64,000 bases of DNA from Scilla litardierei (lineage: Eukaryota > Streptophyta > Magnoliopsida > Asparagales > Asparagaceae). Shown here in pieces: positions 55,404 through 64,000 of the stretch. Within the stretch, counting starts at the first letter, position 1, and every line of letters starts with the position of its first letter. The notes beneath the pieces were generated by a model. The model had not been told where the DNA came from. It was given only the letters and a program-made list of their open reading frames with translations, and searched no databases. The DNA is taken from contig CM061142.1 in the NCBI GenBank assembly GCA_030789695.1, forward strand, positions 45,679,375-45,743,374, given 5' to 3'. The position numbers and the translations under genes are program-made.

Positions 55404-57578
55404 CTAGGAAGGTGGTGCTGCACCGTCTCCGTCCTGAGGCGGAAGTGGTGGTGGTGGCTGGACAGGCCGCTGAGCGGGTGTGGGTGTGGAAGTGGTAGCA
55501 GGTCGAGTGTGTGTGGTCGTGTGGGCGGGAACCTGCTGGGTGGGTGGGGGTACGTGCGGGAGACGCTCCAGGACCTGAGTAAGACAGTAGTGAATCTGGG
55601 GGATCAGGTCAAAGCGGTCAGCCATCGCAGAGACGGTGGAGGACATGGTCCTAAGGTCGCCTCTGAGGCCACTCACCGCCCCCTCTAGAGCAAGAATGCT
55701 CTGAAGTACAGTGTCGGGGGGAGGTGGTGCAGAGGGACGCACCGGTCAGGGCTGTGCAGGGCGTGGCTGGCGTACTCGAGTCGCGTATGTGACGGGCTCA
55801 GCGGGGAAGGGTACAAAAGGTGCTGCGCTCGCAAATGTGGGCCTGGCCTCGGTGTGAGGCCGGGGCACCGGCTGGTGAGAAGTAGAGGCAGCAGCAGCGA
55901 AGGAAGAATGCAAAAGTGGCAGCGAGGCAGCCAGAGAGGTCAGTGGCACAGAAGTGTGGACAGACGCCACGACACTCTCGGAAAATACAGCAGGGGTGGA
56001 GACAGAGGTGACTATCGCTGGGGTGGAAGTGTGTGGACCAAAAGGCGCAACCCCAGCGGAGATCATGCTAGCCATGGTCTCCACGACCGCGACAAACGAG
56101 GGCTCTCCACTCTTAACAAAGGTCGGTGGGCGCTCGGGGAGTGCGGAGCAAAGAGGCTCGACGGACAGAGGGCCAGTGGTGGTGGTGGGAGTGGTGGTGA
56201 CAGCCTCGGAAGTGGTGGAGGTGGTGGAAGTGGGCTCAGCTGAGGTAATCCCGACACCGACAGAGGTGTCAGGAGCGGCGGAAACATCAGGGATAGGCTG
56301 AGGGGCCACAGGGTCAACAGGGGCGGCAGGCTCGGCAAGTGCAACAGGGTCTGCGGGGGCAGCGTGGGCCTGCTCGGCCTCCTCGGCCTCGAGCACGTAA
56401 GCATCTGGGATGAGGATATCCATCGCAGGGAGCCAGTCGACATTGGCTGGTGCAATCTGAGTCCGAGCGGGGCTCGGAAGAATCATGTAATCGGCCCCGT
56501 AGGGGCCGTGCAACCAGACCCAGTGACGCTCACCGTGCGGACGAAGCATCTTCATCCGGGCCATAACATCGATCGACAAAGAAGTGGGGCCCGGTACTCG
56601 TCGCAAGTCATCAGGGAAGTCCTCGCCGGTCATAAGTGCAAGCAAGGTGATCAGGCCGCCGCAGCATATCGGTGAGCGAGCGCCCACCGATACAATGATG
56701 CGGTCCAAAAACCAAGCCGCGATATAAATCACGACGGCGGGGAACAGCTCATCGCCATCCCTAGATAGAGCTCTGGGACGTGTCATCGTGTAGAGCATGT
56801 AGAGCTCCGGCGTAGACATCGTGCCCGGCTCATATCTGGCCAAAAATGTCGTCGCCATAAGGCGCTGAGCAATGCGGAGGCAGGGATGGACAATGGCCGA
56901 GGCCTTGGCCCTACTAGGGTCAAAGGCAGCGTGAAGACCCGTAATCCGGGCCCAGAAGGCACCGGCATCGAAGGAAGGTGGGGGGATATGGGTGGGGCCG
57001 TAACCGTGATCGGCACCGGGGACAGCGGGCCACGAGAAAAACGCTCTCATTATATCGAGAGTGACCTGGCACTCCCGATCCATGAATCGGAACGAGCATC
57101 ACTCGTCGGTCCGGGCGATCAAACTAAGAATCTCAAGTGTCGGGCAGGTGAACGTGTCCGCCGACACCTGGAAGAAATCTCGCCAGCCCACGTTGTCGTA
57201 CAACGTGAGCATCCCCTCTAGTACCCCCAGGCGTCCTAGGTCAGCGAGGTGTGCAAACCTGGAGGGTACGATCGAGCGCTGGGAGATACGCTAGAAGACG
57301 GCGCGGTGTGCGTCGTCTCGGAACGTAATCCCGAGCGGCCCGACCAGTGGAGTCGGAGGTGGTGGCTGTGCGGCGGGGAGTGGCTGTGTGGCGGGGAGTG
57401 GCTGTGCGGGCGCTGCAGGCTGTGCGGGGTGTGCGGGGCCTGCAGGCTGTGCTGGGTGGATGGGGTGTGTGGGAGACGGTGGAGGAGAGTCCTCCAACTC
57501 GTGGGAGGGGCCGGCATCATCCGACCGCTTCCGCTTGGCGGAAGCTCTCTTCGACCGCGGCCGTGTCCGGGGCGGCAT
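55404..57578 (-). pseudogene. Athila-type third ORF (plant transposon protein domain), three nonsense codons
   Basis: The start ATG at 57578 gives MPPRTRPRSKRASAKRKRS, a strongly basic, nuclear-signal-like N-terminus, then a Pro/Ala-rich stretch. The conserved core (57083-56450) has HPCLRIAQRLMATTFLARYE, MSTPELYMLYTM and SPICCGGLITLLAL, the pattern of ATHILA ORF-1 / 'putative plant transposon protein' domains. Then comes a long Ala/Pro/Thr/Val-rich tail and a short helical end (TVLQSILALEGAVSGLRGDL). Stops at about 57291, 57098 and 55746 lie in a single frame of about 725 codons, and TGA codons fit CGA-to-TGA change. Role unknown; in full Athila elements this ORF follows pol and has been called env-like. 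Confidence 0.75.
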
Positions 57579-58799
57579 ATCGGCCCCGAGCGTGCTCCGA
57601 AAAGTGTAAAAAGTGCGGTGTGTGTAAAAGAGTGGAAGGAGTATACCCAGACACACCGCGAGTGCTCAGCAATGGAAGCGTGCGAAGTCAACGCCTCCGC
57701 GAAGCCCAAATCAGTCCGTAGAAGCTCCCCTGAGCTCCCCTAAGCTCCCAAAATCAACCTGCGCATGAAACGGAGATATCAGCGGGTAATATTCAAAATG
57801 TATGGAGCATTAGGGGTATAATAGATAGATATAGAAGTTGATTAGGGTTTGGGGTTCGTTTAATACATGGATCCTCGAAAAACACACAAAAAGAGGAAAA
57901 AATAGGCGGAAAAGGCGATACCGGAGGTGGCCGGAGACACGGCCGTCGGCGGCGACTCGGGCGAGGCGCGGCGAGTGGTCGGCCGGCGGTGGCTGGCCAA
58001 GCGGCGGCGTGGCAACGGCGGTCGGGCGAGTAGGGGGTGCGAGCGGGCGAGGGAAGCTGAAAGGTCGGGGGTACGAGCGGGCGATTGGATTTTAGCGTTT
58101 CGAAAAACGTGCCCCCCCTCGGCCTCTTATATAGCAAAAGTTACGACTCAGCCGAGTGACTTGGCCACTCGGCCGAGTACGGTCAATAGAAAATTCCTCC
58201 CCGCTTACGCATCGGCCGAGTGGCCTTGCCAGCCTCGGCCGAGTGGAGTAAGTCCATTCGGCCGAGTGGCTCAAGCTACTCGGCAAGACTCGCCCTAGGA
58301 GTGTATCCGTTTTACTCGGCCGAGTGAAAATATATACTCGGCCGAGTAGCAGTTATACTGAAATCAAGAAAATAAACAGAGAGTTGGGTACAACAGACTT
58401 CCCTCGTTCGTGAGCGGCTCGGCCGGATGAACTTGTGTACTCGGCCGAGTGACTAGTATACTCGGCCGAGTGAGCCTTGTTTTCTGCTGTTTGTCTTCGT
58501 TTGGGCTCTAAACTCCGTCTTTCTTCCTCCAGTCGATTTCATCTTACTCCTAAGCATCGAGCGTCTTCCTGGGGCGCTCCTCGTCATCTCGCTCATCCTC
58601 CTCATGATGGATTTACCAATCTCCTCTCCTGTCAAGAAAAATAGGACCCGTTATCACAAATTTTTTGGGCGAACGACTCAAAACACTAAAAATTTCTAAA
58701 ACAAAAATAAAGAAAAGTAAAAATAAAGCAATAACCGTCGGGTTGCCTCCCGACAAGCGCTCGTTTAAGGTCGTGAGCTCGACCCCCTATGATTTTCAA
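57579..58799 (-). promoter_or_regulatory. Internal region with palindrome array and TATA box before the third ORF
   Basis: About ten ACTCGGCCGAGT-type palindromes lie at 58145-58475. On the minus strand they are followed by GCTATATAAGAGGCC (TATA at 58125-58133) and a GC-rich leader up to the ATG at 57578. This repeats the order seen in the LTR (palindromes, TATA, leader) and suggests a separate promoter for the third ORF. The part 58480-58799 is non-coding spacer after the protease frame. Confidence 0.55.
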
Positions 58800-61571
58800 T
58801 TAATGCGGGATGTTTGGTGCATAGGAGATGCACCCATCAAACTTTCCGGGGAGAACGCTTGGATTCGGAAGTTGCGGTGGCGTGTTCTCCCGCGGTGGTC
58901 TCTGGTCTCGAATAGTGTTGGGGGGAGGCTCCCCCAAGCTAGCGTTTGCTCCGGTCAACGGCTTTACCGGTGACGCCGATTTCCGTATCGGCGGAGCTTT
59001 CTTTGGAGACTTTGATTTCGAGAGCTTGCAGAGCTCTCGAATCCTTGCGACATCAGCGTCGCCTTCGTCATTTTCAGCGGAGAGGTCGGGGGAATCGTCT
59101 ATCTTCTCTTCTTGGCCTAAATCCGGGCCTTCCTCAAAATCCTCATCGAAAAGAGCGCCAATCGAGTGGGGGATCGCCTTTTCAATTACCTCATCAAGGA
59201 GGTCCATGTAGTCAAGTTCCTCGTGGTAAGGCATGTGTTTCATAGCCTTAGGAATGTGAAGCTCCACCTCGATGTTGCCGACATTTAAAGTTAGGGTACC
59301 TTCTCGCACGTCGACAATCACTCCGGCGGTGGCGAGGAACGGGCGTCCAAGTATCAATGAAGTATCTCCCTCCTCCTTAACGTCCATGATAACGAAGTCA
59401 CATGGCAAGCATATTCCTCCCGGGACTTGTAGCGGGATGTCTTCGGCGATCCCTACCGGCCTTGTTATTCGCCCATCGGCCAATTGTATTCGCATGTCGG
59501 TAGGTTTCAACTTCGTCCCGGTGTTTAGCCTTAAGAACATGGAGAGAGGCATGAGGCTCACACTAGCCCCAAGATCTACCAACGCCTTTTGAAGAGGGAC
59601 GCCGCCCAAGGTGCAAGGAATCCGAAAAATCCCCGGGTCTTTAAATTTGGCTGGCTCCTTCTCTCTCTTGGTGAACCAAGAGCCCTCCTCGGCTAGCATG
59701 ATCTTTTCCTTCCTCTTTCTCCCCGAAATCAAGTCCTTTAAGAATTTAGCATATGTGGGGATCTCCACGATGGCGTCGAGGAAGGGAATGTTGAGGCTAA
59801 CTCCTCTAAGATACTCAAGAAACTTTGCTAGCCTTTTCTCCATTTTCGCTCTAGCAAGCCTTTGGGGAAATGGGACCGGTGGCATGAAGCGCCTTTCCTC
59901 AATCAATTGTTCCGCTCTAGATTTCTCCTTTTCTTGTGGCTCTTTCTCCTTATCATCTTCAACTACCGGCTCAATTGGATCCAAGCTTTCCTCCACGGGC
60001 TCCTCGGTAGGAATCATAGCGGGGGAGGTATCCTTCCCACCTCTAGTAGTAACGGCAACTACGGCATTGATGTGGCCGGTGTTGCTCCGTGGGTTTTGCT
60101 CGGGTTGCGCCGGCAATCGTTGAGTGTTCCGATTGAGCAACGCCAATTGCTCCGATATTTGAGCCACAGCGGTATTAAGGGAGTCTTGCCCCGCCTTCAA
60201 GGTAGCATTGACCTTATTTTGCTCGACCATAAACGCCTCCACTCTAGCTTCGAAGTCGGATCGTTGTTGAGCTTGTGGAGGGTTTTGATTTTGATTCCTC
60301 CACCCTTGGTTGTATCCGGGCGGCCTATATGGTGGAACTTGTTGCTTCGGTTGGAAATTTTGTTGTGGAGGCCCCCTCGGCGGATAGTTTTGTTGTTGGG
60401 GTGGTGGTGGTCGGGCTTGTTGAGGTGGTGCTTGGGGCGGGTTCAAAGCTCCTTCATTGTTGGCGTAGGAGAATCCGGGATGATTTCTTGCGGCCGGATT
60501 GGCCCAATATCCTTGGTTCCCCGCGACATATTGTACTTGCTCCAAGGATCCTTCTCCTTGCTCTCCTCCCGAGTACATGGCTTGAGATTGGTCTTGCCAA
60601 TCACACATTTGGTTCGTTGGAGCGGAGGTAGAAGGGGCTCCTTGGGGCTCCGTGATAAACTTCTCCAATCTCTCCACTACCTTGTGGAGAGAATCAAACT
60701 TGCTTGTAAGCTCCGCTACGGCCTTCGCCTCATAGATACTAGTCGGCTTCAAGGAGGACGTGGAGTGTCCTCGCTCATCGCCCCATTGTTAGTTGTTTGA
60801 GGCCATCTCCTCAATTAGGGCCGTAGCTTCCTCGGGAGTCTTTGACAAGATAGCACCATTCGCCGCGTCATCAATAATTTGTTTGGTCCCCGGTTGGAGA
60901 CCGTTGTAGAAGCTATGAACTAGCTCCCAATCTTCTATGCTATGGTGCGGGCATTGATGCTGCAAATCCTTAAAACGCTCCCAAGCCTCATAGAGCGTCT
61001 CCTGTGGTCCTTGCTTGAAGGACATGAGAGCGCTCCGGATCTTCACCGTCTTGGATGGCGGATAGAACTTGTCAATAAATGCACTCGCCAACTCGTCCCA
61101 AGAGGTGAAAAATTCGTCAGCCTGCGTCCTCAACCAATAGAGTGCCTTGTCCTTTAGCGTGAAGGGGAAGAGACGCAGTCTGATGGCATCGATTGAGACC
61201 CCCGGCATCTGAAATGTGGCGCACTTCGACAAGAATAATTGGATGTGGTAGTGAGGGTTTTCATGGGCATTCCCATGAAATGGATCCTGCTGCATCAGAA
61301 CCACTAATCCAGTCTTTAGCTCGAAGTTCTTGTCAGCCGCCAACTCCGGCACGGCAATGGATGAGGTCGTAGAAGAGGTCTTAGGCCGAAGCCTATCTCG
61401 AATAGAAATTATCCTCGCCATCCTTGCCGCTAATTGGTCCGCAGTTTCCGGGTTGGTCAAAAACCGCCCTTCCGGATTTTGTCTCCTTTCCGCTCTAAGT
61501 CTCCGCGTCGTACGTTCGATCTCGGGATCAAATAATATAGCTTCAGGGTCCGCCGTAGATCTCGTGTACAT
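58800..61571 (-). pseudogene. gag: Athila-type gag-protease with one nonsense codon, pol lost
   Basis: The first 260 codons (61571-60789) are Athila gag (MQQDPFHGNAHENPHYH, VSIDAIRLRLFPFTLKDKA, TLYEAWERFKDLQHQCPHHS). A TAA at 60789-60791 follows MASNN. The same frame then runs 650 codons (60752-58800) with a Pro/Gln-rich segment, a helical segment and the retropepsin region around residue 390 (LVDLGASVSLMP, LILGRPFLATAGVI). After the protease, where RT would begin, the frame ends in KKAPPIRKSASPVKPL and an unrelated short tail. The particle protein and protease survive almost intact while the enzymes for reverse transcription are missing. Confidence 0.9.
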
Positions 61572-61699
61572 GCACAGGGAAAACAGAGTTTCAAAGAAAT
61601 GATTAGTACCGTGGAAGGGTTAGGTAAAGATAAAGAAATGGAAATAATAATAAAATAAAAAAAAGAATAGCTAGGGTGGTAAGATCAAACGCAATCGCC

Positions 61700-61717
61700 T
61701 CCCCGGCAACGGTGCCA
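61700..61717 (-). other. Primer-binding site of the Athila-type element
   Basis: The minus strand reads TGGCACCGTTGCCGGGGA. It matches the 3' end of plant tRNA-Asp except for A at the fifth position, and lies six bases inside the LTR, as usual for Athila. Confidence 0.88.
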
Positions 61718-61723
61718 AAAACT

Positions 61724-63540
61724 TGATCGCTCCGGGACGTAACCCAAAAGAACGGTTGTAGTTTTACCGCAAGTGCACGGTGTAGCAGCGAGCGGGTTAT
61801 CGAACACAGGGAGGATGAATGACCGTGCTTGCTCCGATCAACTTGGCTATTTAAGAAGAGAGAAATTTGCCTTTGGCGATCCTGTCACAATCGTCAGACA
61901 AAGTGTGAAAATATCAAATCAAATAAAGAACGTCTAGGGAATGGGGAATTCCCGCTACTCACCGTATTTCATGAATGTGGTTCATCGGTATCAAAATCGC
62001 TAGAATAAGATTTTGGATGAACTAGTTGCAACTGAATGTAGAACCAAGCTCACGCTCTCGCGCTGTTGCCGGTCTATAGCTACCATAGGCTCGGGTCCAA
62101 TCTCTTGCAAACCCTAGCCTAGGGAAGCTAGCATTAGGATCAACATCATCGTCCAATCGCGCACCGAGTCCAATCTCTTGCAAACTCGGCTCACGACCTA
62201 GATTGGGATAGTTCCTACCCGTCCAATCTCTTGCAAACGGGTATTGGCGCGGAATTGAAATCGGAAACCCTAGTATCGGTCCAATCTCTTGCAAACCGAT
62301 ACTACGGAAATTCGATTCCAACCCAATTCGGATTTCTAGGGTTTCCTATCGAATTGGGATCCAATCTCTTGCAAATCCCAATCGATGTGAATTCCTAGCC
62401 ATCCGTAGTAAATCAATCACAATCTAATTCCTAGTAACAATTCTAGCAAAATTTCTACTAATTCATCACAAATATGAAATTGGGCTCGTAGGGTTCATCC
62501 CCACGCCCCAAGACGTGGCGACTACTCGCAATCCATAGCAAGATCACAAAAATAATCAATGAAATAAGCAATAGAATTCATCACAATATTGAGATATGCA
62601 ATAAAAATAGAATTTTTGGGGAAAAGATATGCAAACCAATGGAGTTCTTCAATTAATCCAACAAAAATCAAACTTTGTCTCTTCTCCAATCTCCAAAATA
62701 AAGCTAAAAAGTTAATCTAAAAAGCTGCAAAAAAATCTAAGAAGAAGCTCTCCAAACTAGGGTAAAAACAGGGGTTAAATAGCCCCCAAAATCGTCCAAA
62801 AACTGTGACCAAAATACCCCTGCGCAGCCTGTTTTCCGCAATTTTCTCTACAGGCAACGCGTCGCACTCGGCCGAGTGACAAAAGTCGCTCGGCCGAGTG
62901 AAAACCCTGTAATTTTCCAGTAAGTATCGATCTTCAAGGGTCTTCATTTCGGGGGCGGCTCGGCCGAGTGAGTTGTCGTCACTCGGCCGACGGCTTCATG
63001 GTACTCGGGCGGACGGGATACGCCACTCGGCCGAGTGGGTCTTCTGAAGCTCAGGCAGCCGAAAAACAGTAACTTGGGGATTATTGAAGGGCTTCGTCTG
63101 GGCGCCACTCGGGCGGACGGGGTCTCGTCACTCGGCCGATGTGGTCTCCGTCGCTCGGCCGAGTGCACATAGAAATCGTGTCTGAACTGGTCGGCCGAGC
63201 GGTGTCTCGCTGGTCGGCCGAGTGGCTCCTCCACTCGGCCGAGTGGGACATAAAACATGCCCAATCTTCTTATTTTGGCCTCCTCGTCGCTCTTGCGACG
63301 TCCGTTCTTCTTCCGCTCCTCTCCAACAGCAAAATACCCCTCGGGGAGGTCGTCGGTGACCGTCTGGAGTAGGCGTATCTCGAGATCACTCCAAATCGCG
63401 CCAAATCACCTGAAATACGACAAAAACAACAAATCGTGAAAAGCATCGCAATATCGTCGATATATCGTGAAAAACATGATTTGGGCGATCTAAATGGCAT
63501 GCAAACATGCGGGAAAAAAGTGTAAAATAAGGAGTGATCA
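61724..63540 (-). repeat. 5' LTR of the Athila-type element (right)
   Basis: Same length and structure as the left LTR, with palindromes at about 62865-63250, TATA at 62775-62781 and the five hairpins at 62083-62382. It adjoins the primer-binding site and is followed by the second TCCCT. Confidence 0.93.
62083..62382 (-). repeat. Five hairpins with identical loop (right LTR)
   Basis: Copy of the hairpin set of the left LTR at an offset of 10106 bp. All five CCAATCTCTTGCAA loops are unchanged. In the first hairpin one outer stem base differs from the left copy, adding a second mismatch; the other four stems remain perfect. Confidence 0.9.
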
Positions 63541-63545
63541 TCCCT

Positions 63546-64000
63546 GCTGCTAACACTCCAGCTAGGATTGACATCCCTATAAATGGATGCAATCCACCCG
63601 CAGCAGAAATGGCTGTACCTCAATTAAAAAGAGGACGGCCACCAGGTTCAAAAGATAAAGTTCCTCGAAAGAGGAAGATTCCTGGTGAAAATAAGATTAT
63701 CCCTCCACAGGATACTGAGCTCAGGACAGCTACCTCTCCCCTCCTAATTTCTCCCGTAGAGGAAACATTAGGAGAAACATCATTAAACTTTGTACGTACT
63801 GGGGAGGTACTGGACCGACATAGCACAGTCGTTGACGATGATTTTGCGTTCACTATTGCCGTTCACGTCGCTGAATACGACGATGACGTCGAACCACTTT
63901 CTCTAGCGGATTGTAAACGCAGAGATGATTGGCCAAAGTGGGACGAGGCGATAAGAGTAGAGCTGGACTCACTCTCGAAACGCAAAGTCTTTGGACATGT
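63546..64000 (+). CDS. pol: Copia polyprotein resumes: linker and start of reverse transcriptase, partial
   Basis: After the second TCCCT the frame continues without a stop to the window edge. It has a basic linker (LKRGRPPGSKDKVPRKRKI) and then the conserved lead-in to copia reverse transcriptase (RDDWPKWDEAIRVELDSLSK). It is in frame with 50112-51617 if the insertion and one target copy are left out, which shows that the insertion is recent relative to decay of this part. Confidence 0.88.

Larger units (their letters stand above)
51618..63540 (-). mobile_element. Complete non-autonomous Athila-type element (gag-protease plus third ORF, no pol)
   Basis: Two 1817-bp LTRs (51618-53434, 61724-63540) start TGATCGCTCC and end GGAGTGATCA on the plus strand. 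They are flanked by the 5-bp duplication TCCCT (51613-51617, 63541-63545). The primer site (61700-61717) fixes minus orientation. Internally there is gag-protease (61571-58800) and a third ORF (57578-55404). No reverse transcriptase, RNase H or integrase motif exists in 8.3 kb. This fits the class of large non-autonomous elements with a GAG gene (TR-GAG). LTRs differ at roughly two dozen positions by eye, mostly transitions, about 1.4 percent, so the insertion is young. Confidence 0.92.
46903..64000 (+). mobile_element. Ty1/copia retrotransposon, split by a nested 11.9-kb element, 3' end outside the window
   Basis: Order on the plus strand is a short LTR (46903-47117), a long leader with GC-rich repeats, gag, protease, integrase, an insertion (51618-63540), and then the linker into reverse transcriptase up to the edge. 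Integrase before RT defines copia. The frame on both sides of the insertion is the same, and the inserted element duplicated TCCCT. Gag has three stops while protease, integrase and the start of RT are open. Confidence 0.87.

Noticed and set aside
55746..57083. The 445-codon frame as a host plant gene
   Set aside because: It is inside the LTR-bounded insertion and matches the Athila third-ORF pattern. The same frame extends on both sides across stop codons.
57793..58298. Frames of 85-123 codons on both strands
   Set aside because: They cover the promoter-like block and GC-rich leader before the third ORF, and have no domain.

Overview
The window is a piece of a flowering-plant nuclear genome, most likely a eudicot; the species cannot be told from the sequence. 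Every recognisable coding stretch belongs to a transposable element: Ty3/gypsy of the Tat, Athila-like and chromovirus types, Ty1/copia, LINE, Helitron, SINE and foldback/MITE elements. I see no intact host gene, tRNA, rRNA or CRISPR array. The only possible host-derived coding sequence is a short run of phase-0 exons downstream of a Helitron Rep/helicase gene.

Layout. 1-12857: a minus-strand Tat-lineage gypsy element, cut by the left window edge. It has its 5' LTR (11783-12857), primer site, gag, protease and pol with the extra Tat RNase H, and then an 81-bp GC-rich minisatellite in its 3' untranslated part. A 3054-bp solo LTR with a 5-bp target duplication (1079-4132) splits that minisatellite. 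12858-25821: AT-rich DNA and a large Helitron. Its Rep/helicase gene starts with five copies of a symmetric exon, is followed by further spliced exons, and ends at a typical hairpin plus CTAG terminus. 25839-36482: two LINEs lie tail to tail with foldback elements at their ends, and a short Helitron sits inside the second LINE. 36516-37429: tandem remnants of short Helitrons. 37430-43550: a second Tat-family element, with its 3' LTR followed by two tandem copies of an extra ORF module antisense to the element. 43551-46102: a long LTR, probably Tekay/Del-like, broken in its primer-binding site. 46903-64000: a copia element that runs off the window. Its reading frame is interrupted at 51617 by a complete 11.9-kb element (51618-63540, target duplication TCCCT).

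That 11.9-kb insertion is the most interesting object. It has matching 1817-bp LTRs, an Athila-type gag-protease and an Athila-type third ORF, but no reverse transcriptase, RNase H or integrase, so it must rely on enzymes from elsewhere. Its LTRs carry five hairpins whose stems differ in sequence but still pair, all around one identical 14-nt loop, in the part expected to be transcribed. A palindrome family, consensus ACTCGGCCGAGT, lies upstream of the TATA box both in the LTR and in a second, internal promoter-like block before the third ORF.

Relative ages can be read from the nesting. The copia element is older than the Athila-like element inside it. The minisatellite array is older than the solo LTR. 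Short Helitron E is older than both the Helitron D and the Tat LTR that bound it. Most broken genes are interrupted by in-frame stop codons rather than frameshifts. Many of these stops fit C-to-T change, as expected for methylated, silenced repeats.
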